From: Mesorhizobium sp.
Lineage (GTDB): Bacteria > Pseudomonadota > Alphaproteobacteria > Rhizobiales > Rhizobiaceae
DNA length: 64,000 nucleotides
Direction of reading: 5' to 3'
Assembly: GCA_004020315.1 (NCBI GenBank)
Contig: SAQG01000006.1
Span: forward strand, 137,465 to 201,464
Positions 59,825 to 64,000 of the stretch are shown here, in pieces (position 1 is the stretch's first letter; every line of letters begins with the position of its first letter). The notes under the pieces were generated by a model. It made no database searches. It saw only the letters and a list, made by a program, of their open reading frames with translations, and was not told the origin of the DNA. A program made the translations under genes and the position numbers.

Positions 59825-60106
59825 ATGAGCAATACGGGCATCAGATACCGGCCAATCTTTGCGTGGGCTGCCCTCGCCGTTCTCCTCGCGGCTGGCGCGG
59901 CACAGTCGGCCGCGACCTTGAAAGAGGCGCGGCCTACCCCGCCGTCCGACACACGAACGGCGGAGCAGTTGTTTGCCGATGCGCCCGATGGCGTCGACCC
60001 GGTGGTGACCGGGCCGGTAAGCGCCGCCTTCAAGCAGAGGCAGAAGGCTGCCGACTGCGACAGCGCTGTTTGGCCCAAAATTCCGACCCTTTGCTATCCA
60101 GACTGA
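59825..60106 (+). CDS. Small exported protein, function unknown
   Basis: A 93-residue protein with an N-terminal signal or anchor (FAWAALAVLLAAGAAQSA, residues about 12-29). The mature part is short and polar, with TAEQLFADAPDGVDPVVTGP and a C-terminal KAADCDSAVWPKIPTLCYPD holding two cysteines that could form a disulphide. I do not recognise the family, and no binding site can be named. Periplasmic location is likely. It is isolated between typA (divergent) and phoD (convergent), with palindromic repeat D after it. Confidence 0.6.
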   Translation: MSNTGIRYRPIFAWAALAVLLAAGAAQSAATLKEARPTPPSDTRTAEQLFADAPDGVDPVVTGPVSAAFKQRQKAADCDSAVWPKIPTLCYPD

Positions 60107-60126
60107 CGATCGCCGACGGCGGTCGC

Positions 60127-60336
60127 GTCATCCCAGGGCGCAGCAGGGGCGAAGAGACGTCGCGGAGGACAATGGCATCCATTCCGTGACATCTCCAGCA
60201 GAGTGCAGCGGCGCTGAATGAAGCCGTTCTGATCACTCCTTCGCGCGCCCCCTCCGTCAATCAGTTCCGGACCGTTGTGACGCTTCGACGTTGCGGCATG
60301 GATCCAGCGTCTGCGCTCCGCTTCGCCCAGGATGAC
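60127..60336. repeat. Palindromic repeat D between convergent genes
   Basis: An imperfect ~210-bp element whose ends are GTCATCCCAGGGCG and its near reverse complement CGCCCAGGATGAC. It contains GGCATGGATCCAGCGTCTGC-like and ATGGCATCCATTCCG segments of a sort common between rhizobial genes. It fills the gap between the small exported protein gene (+) and phoD (-), again between convergent stop codons. Confidence 0.6.
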
Positions 60337-60346
60337 AAAACGAAGT

Positions 60347-61921
60347 TCACGCCGAATGCACCGGATCGAGCGCGACCTTGTAGAGTTCATTGTCGTCGCG
60401 ATCCATCAGCCGCACCGTCATCTGTTCAGTGGCGCCGTCAATGTCGACGAGGCCGAAGAACTGCAGGCCGGCCGAGGGTGGCAGGTTCAGCCCCTGCTCG
60501 GCGGTTGGCGCCTTGATGAATTTCAGCTCCGGGCCGAAAGTCATGTCGAAATCATTGGGCCCATAGGTACCGGCATGGAGCGGACCCGAAACGAATTCCC
60601 AGAACGGATTGAAGTCCTGGAACTGCGCCTTATCAGGATTGTAATAGTGCGCCGCCGTATAGTGCACGTCAGCGGTCAGCCAGACGGTGTTGGTGATACC
60701 GGCATTCTTTATATAGCGAAGGAGGTCGGCAATTTCCAGCTCGCGGCCCTTGGCCGGGCCATTGTCGCCATTGCTGACGGCCTCGGCGCCGGCCTTCTTG
60801 GTGGCGTCGTTCCAGACGACGAGACCGAGTGGCATGTCGGCGGCGATGATCTTCCAGGTCGCGTTGGAGTTTGTCAGTTCGCGCTTCAGCCATTTCGTCT
60901 GCTGTTCGCCGAGAATGCGCGATTGCGGGGTCACCGTATCCTGCATGCCCGGACCATTGGAGCCGCGATAGGAACGCATGTCGAGGAAGAACACGTCGAG
61001 CAGCGGCCCGTAGGCGATCTTGCGATAGACGCGGCCCGGTTCCGACGGCTCGTAGCGGATCGTCGTCATCTCGTGGAAGGCGCGTGCCGCGCGTGCCGCC
61101 AGCACATGGATGTTTTTTTCCGAGTAGCGGTCGTCGGCGCTCAGGTCCTTCGAATCCGACCAGTTGTTCACCACCTCGTGGTCGTCCCATTGGTAGAAGG
61201 TCGGGCAGATGGCGTTGAGCCCCAGCACATGTCCGTCCATCATGTTGTATTTCCACTGACCACGGTACTCGTCCAGCGTCTCGGCAACCTTGCGCTTTTC
61301 GTCGATAAGGACGTTGTTCTTCCACTTGCCGCCACCGGGAAGATCGACCTCGTCCTTCATCGGGCCGTCGGCATAGATGGTGTCGCCGGAATGCAGGAAG
61401 AAGTCGGGCGTATGCTTGCCGATCGTCGCATAGGTCTTCATGCCGGTGTCGTCGATGCCCCAGCCCTGGCCGGCGGTATCGCCCGACCAGGCAAAACGAA
61501 TGTCACGCTTCGAGGCCGGCGCCGTGCGGAAGCGACCGACGATCGGCTCGGAGACGGCGTTGATGTCGGCGAGATCGGCCGCGATCATGCGGTAGAAGAT
61601 GTCCTGGTCGGAAGCGAGGTCGGTGAGCAGCCGCTTTACCGTGTTATCGCTGGCCGGCGACGTATCGAGCGGCGCAAGACGGACGGCGTTGGCGAAATTT
61701 TCCGTCGACGAGACTTCGAACATGACACGCGACGGGCGGTCGGTGCGTGTCCACACCACGCCGCTGGTTGCGTCGACATCGCCCGACTGGATGCCATGGG
61801 TGAAAGCGGGCCGCTGATTGGCGCGGGAATAATAGGGAAGCGCGAGGCCCGATACGCCGACGAGGCCGGCGGCGCTCGCGGACGTGACGAAGGCGCGCCG
61901 GGTCATCGAAATCTTGTTCAT
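60347..61921 (-). CDS. phoD: Alkaline phosphatase D (PhoD), Tat-exported
   Basis: A 524-residue PhoD. A twin-arginine signal is visible (SMTRRAFVTSASAAGLVGVS), so it should be folded before export. The metal and catalytic residues appear in AWSGDTAGQG, FFLHSGDTIYADGP, YQWDDHEVVNNWSD and TVWLTADVHYTAAHYYNPD. It releases phosphate from mono- and diesters in the periplasm, usually using iron and calcium. The ATG at 61921 follows AGGAGA. Phosphate-starvation (PhoB) control is expected, but no Pho box was identified. Confidence 0.93.
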   Translation of the reverse strand: MNKISMTRRAFVTSASAAGLVGVSGLALPYYSRANQRPAFTHGIQSGDVDATSGVVWTRTDRPSRVMFEVSSTENFANAVRLAPLDTSPASDNTVKRLLTDLASDQDIFYRMIAADLADINAVSEPIVGRFRTAPASKRDIRFAWSGDTAGQGWGIDDTGMKTYATIGKHTPDFFLHSGDTIYADGPMKDEVDLPGGGKWKNNVLIDEKRKVAETLDEYRGQWKYNMMDGHVLGLNAICPTFYQWDDHEVVNNWSDSKDLSADDRYSEKNIHVLAARAARAFHEMTTIRYEPSEPGRVYRKIAYGPLLDVFFLDMRSYRGSNGPGMQDTVTPQSRILGEQQTKWLKRELTNSNATWKIIAADMPLGLVVWNDATKKAGAEAVSNGDNGPAKGRELEIADLLRYIKNAGITNTVWLTADVHYTAAHYYNPDKAQFQDFNPFWEFVSGPLHAGTYGPNDFDMTFGPELKFIKAPTAEQGLNLPPSAGLQFFGLVDIDGATEQMTVRLMDRDDNELYKVALDPVHSA

Positions 61922-62023
61922 GGCTGTCTCCTGGATGGCGTTGAATGTCGCCGCCAAGGTCCAGCCTCAATGTTTCACGCACATTTCGAAACCATGAAGG
62001 TTTCGTTACAACCAACAGGTGGG

Positions 62024-62187
62024 CTAATCTCCCCCCTTGAGGGGGGAGATGTCGCCGAAGGCGACAGAGGGGGTCGTCTCGCGTCGAGCGCCGGCGTCAC
62101 TTCTCGTAGCGGAAGGCGTTGGCGCTTCACGCGAGGCGACCCCCTCTGGCCGCTTCGCGGCCATCTCCCCCTCAAGGGGAAGATTAG
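62024..62187. repeat. Palindromic repeat C upstream of phoD
   Basis: A 164-bp element with ends CTAATCTCCCCCCTTGAGGG and the complementary tail (CTCAAGGGGAAGATTAG). It contains GATGTCGCCGAAGGCGACAG on the left and GGCCGCTTCGCGGCCATC on the right, each itself a hairpin. It lies between phoD and the MFS gene upstream of it on the same strand. It is of the type dispersed in rhizobial genomes and may separate the two transcripts. Confidence 0.8.
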
Positions 62188-62204
62188 CGCTCAGCCGTCA
62201 CAGC

Positions 62205-63488
62205 TCAAGCCGCCTGCGGTTCCGGTTCGAAGGCCGGACGGCTGGTGTTGATCAACAGCGAGATGCAGGCTGCGGCTATTGCGGTCATGCCGGCGATGAG
62301 GAAGGCAAGCTCGTAATTGCCCTGCAATTCACGCATGGTGCCGCCGAAGAAAGCGGCCGCCGCCGCACCCACCTGATGGCCGGCGACGATCCAGCCGAAG
62401 ACGATCGGCCCGCTGCGATCGCCGAACGCCTCGTTCGACAGCCTGAGCGTCGGCGGCACGGTGGCGATCCAGTCCAATCCGTAGAGCACGGCGAAGATGA
62501 TCAGGCTGGTCGACGAAAAGCCGGAATAAGGCAGATAGATCAGCGACAGGCCGCGGATGCCATAATAGACGCCGAGCAGCTTGCGCGGGTCGAAGCGGTC
62601 GGTGAGCCAGCCCGACAGCGTCGTGCCGATCAGGTCGAAGATGCCCATCAGCGACAGCAGGCCGGCGGCTTGCACCTGGCCGATGCCCATGTCGCCGCAA
62701 AACGCGATCAGGTGCGTGCCGACCAGTCCATTGGTGGTGAAGCCGCAGATGAAGAAGGTGGCGAACAGATACCAGAACACCCGGGTGCCGGCGGCACGGC
62801 GCAGCGTGGTGAGCGTATGCGTGAGGAAGTTGCCCTGCGAGGCCGGCGGAACCGGCGGCACATCGTCGGCGTCAGCGCCGTAGCGCACCATGCCGATCGA
62901 GGACGGACGCTCCGGCACCAGCAGCCAGACCAGTGGCACGAGGAAGGCGGTGGCCACCGCAATGGCGATCGCGACCGGCTTCCAGCCGCCCGACTGGGCG
63001 AGTGCGGCGAGCAGCGGCAGGAATAGCAGCAGGCCGGTGGCGGCGGAGGCCGACATCAGGCCCATCACCAGGCCGCGATTGGTCTTGAACCAGCGATTGA
63101 CGATGGTGGCGCCAAGCACCGTGGCGACCGCGCCGGAACCGACGCCGGAGAATACGCCCCAGGTGAGAAGCAGGTGCCACGGCTCGGTCATCAACAGGCT
63201 GAGCGCCGTCGAACCCGACATCACCACCAGCGATGCCAGCAGCGTGCGGCGCAGCCCGATCCGTTCCATCAGTGCCGCGGCAAACGGCCCGGTCAGGCCG
63301 TAGAGGAAGATGCCGATGGCCGCGGCGAGCGAAACGACATCGCGCCGCCAGCCGAAACTCTCCTCCAGCGGCAGCATCATGACGGCCGGCGCCGACCGGA
63401 GGCCCGCCGCGATCAGCAGACAGAGGAAAATGACGGCGACCACGACGAAAGCGTAGCGCTGGCCAAACGGACGGGATTGAGTTACCAT
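62205..63488 (-). CDS. MFS transporter (oxalate/formate antiporter-like, MCT group)
   Basis: A 427-residue membrane protein with 12 predicted helices. SFGWRRDVVSLAAAIGIFLY, the first-half GERIGLRR-like loop (ALMERIGLRRTLLASLVVMS) and GATIVNRWFKTNRGLVMGLM are typical of monocarboxylate/oxalate-type MFS proteins. The substrate is unknown. The ATG at 63488 directly abuts the left operator arm. It is divergent from the tetR gene at 63570, which probably represses it. Confidence 0.85.
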   Translation of the reverse strand: MVTQSRPFGQRYAFVVVAVIFLCLLIAAGLRSAPAVMMLPLEESFGWRRDVVSLAAAIGIFLYGLTGPFAAALMERIGLRRTLLASLVVMSGSTALSLLMTEPWHLLLTWGVFSGVGSGAVATVLGATIVNRWFKTNRGLVMGLMSASAATGLLLFLPLLAALAQSGGWKPVAIAIAVATAFLVPLVWLLVPERPSSIGMVRYGADADDVPPVPPASQGNFLTHTLTTLRRAAGTRVFWYLFATFFICGFTTNGLVGTHLIAFCGDMGIGQVQAAGLLSLMGIFDLIGTTLSGWLTDRFDPRKLLGVYYGIRGLSLIYLPYSGFSSTSLIIFAVLYGLDWIATVPPTLRLSNEAFGDRSGPIVFGWIVAGHQVGAAAAAFFGGTMRELQGNYELAFLIAGMTAIAAACISLLINTSRPAFEPEPQAA

Positions 63489-63540
63489 GTTACTGACCGG
63501 TACGTTGCGATACACCGAGGTATACGTACCGATCGGTAAC
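63489..63540. promoter_or_regulatory. Paired operator sites between the MFS and tetR genes
   Basis: GTTACTGACCGGTACGT at 63489-63505 and ACGTACCGATCGGTAAC at 63524-63540 are inverted copies matching at 15 of 17 bases. The second contains the perfect palindrome TACCGATCGGTA. They bracket the divergent promoters, the classic arrangement for a TetR-type repressor controlling its own gene and a neighbouring transporter. Confidence 0.65.
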
Positions 63541-63569
63541 ATTGTCAAGCAGGCAACGGCACGTCCTAG

Positions 63570-64000
63570 ATGAAAAGCATTGAACCAACGATCAAAGCGG
63601 ATGAACCGCCGCGCGCTGGCGAAAAAATCCTTCGCGTTGCTCGCGACCTGTTCTACCGGCAAGGCATCAGGGCGATCGGCGTCGACGAGATCGTACGACG
63701 TGCCGGCGTCACCAAGCCCAGCCTCTATCGCAGCTTTCCCTCCAAGGACGAATTGGCCGCATCCTATCTCCGGCAATACGACCTGGAGTTCTGGGCCCGC
63801 TTCGACGAGGCGGTGGCTGCCCATCCCGGCGATCCGCGCGCGCAGATCGCCGCCTTCCTGACCCGCATCGGCAAGCGCACGCAAAAACCCGACTACCGCG
63901 GCTGCGGCATGACCAATGCGGCCGTCGAATATCCCGAACGCGGCCATCCGGCCCGCGTGGTGAGCGAGGCCAACAAGCAGGAATTGCGACGACGCCTGCG
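63570..64000 (+). CDS. TetR-family regulator (3' end beyond the window)
   Basis: A partial gene of 143 complete codons at the window edge. The DNA-binding domain reads AGEKILRVARDLFYRQGIRA, then IGVDEIVRRAGVTKPSLYRS and FPSKDELAASYLRQYD, a textbook TetR helix-turn-helix. The C-terminal ligand domain starts after residue 65 and is cut off. Its ATG at 63570 is 81 bp from the divergent MFS start, with two palindromic sites between, so it probably represses that transporter and itself. The inducer is unknown. Confidence 0.85.
   Translation, partial: MKSIEPTIKADEPPRAGEKILRVARDLFYRQGIRAIGVDEIVRRAGVTKPSLYRSFPSKDELAASYLRQYDLEFWARFDEAVAAHPGDPRAQIAAFLTRIGKRTQKPDYRGCGMTNAAVEYPERGHPARVVSEANKQELRRRL

Noticed and set aside
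60107..60346. A coding continuation after the small exported protein
   Set aside because: The short frames there are overlapped by palindromic repeat D and have no ribosome-binding site.

Overview
The window looks like chromosomal DNA of a Mesorhizobium-type rhizobium (Alphaproteobacteria, Rhizobiales). Supporting signs are high GC, an atpH-A-G-D-C operon separate from the Fo genes, a large (about 1,600-residue) NAD-glutamate dehydrogenase, usg, a DUF1674/SDHAF4 protein, the rsmB-heparinase-purH order, and many short palindromic intergenic repeats. No rRNA, tRNA, CRISPR array, complete insertion sequence or prophage was seen.

Layout. 0-3.3 kb is an accessory patch: a small lipoprotein, a mazE-mazF pair under a perfect 14-bp palindrome, a conserved gene broken by two compensating frameshifts, and two unrecognised genes. 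3.3-5.2 kb is recQ. 5.6-14.4 kb is a uronate module: a leftward run uxaC-dctP-dctQ-dctM-gntR-kduI-kduD-kdgF, with divergent uxuB, sharing one inverted repeat that is probably the operator of the GntR regulator. 14.4-20.7 kb holds a signal peptidase I gene and the F1 ATP synthase operon, which ends in a clear terminator. 20.9-25.2 kb has a small membrane protein, a phd-vapC pair, priA and a transaldolase. 25.3-29.4 kb has lptE, leuS, yggS and a decayed PIN-toxin fragment. 29.5-34.4 kb has two related aldo/keto reductases around a LysR regulator and an MFS pump, then usg. 34.7-41.8 kb has acs, a cyclopropane-fatty-acid synthase, a compact candidate small-protein/sRNA gene, a lone TadG-like protein, a transglutaminase-like protein and a HAD phosphatase. 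42-49.8 kb has an SDHAF4-like gene, htpX-rsmB, a heparinase II/III-like gene, purH and an MFS protein. 49.9-64 kb has NAD-GDH, an AhpD-like protein, a YCII-like protein, a LysE exporter, small unknowns, typA, phoD, an MFS transporter and a TetR gene cut by the window edge.

Most of the window is housekeeping. The most unusual items are: (i) a roughly 200-nt plus-strand unit at 38.12-38.36 kb with a promoter-like sequence, a 14-nt perfect complement to the 16S rRNA tail, a 23-codon ORF ending in a hairpin, and a strong terminator; (ii) two copies of a ~143-bp palindromic element filling convergent gene junctions and touching neighbouring stop codons, with other palindromic repeats in similar junctions; (iii) a 30-bp inverted repeat inside the atp operon; and (iv) the shared operator of the uronate module. 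I found no clearly new multi-gene defence or metabolic system.
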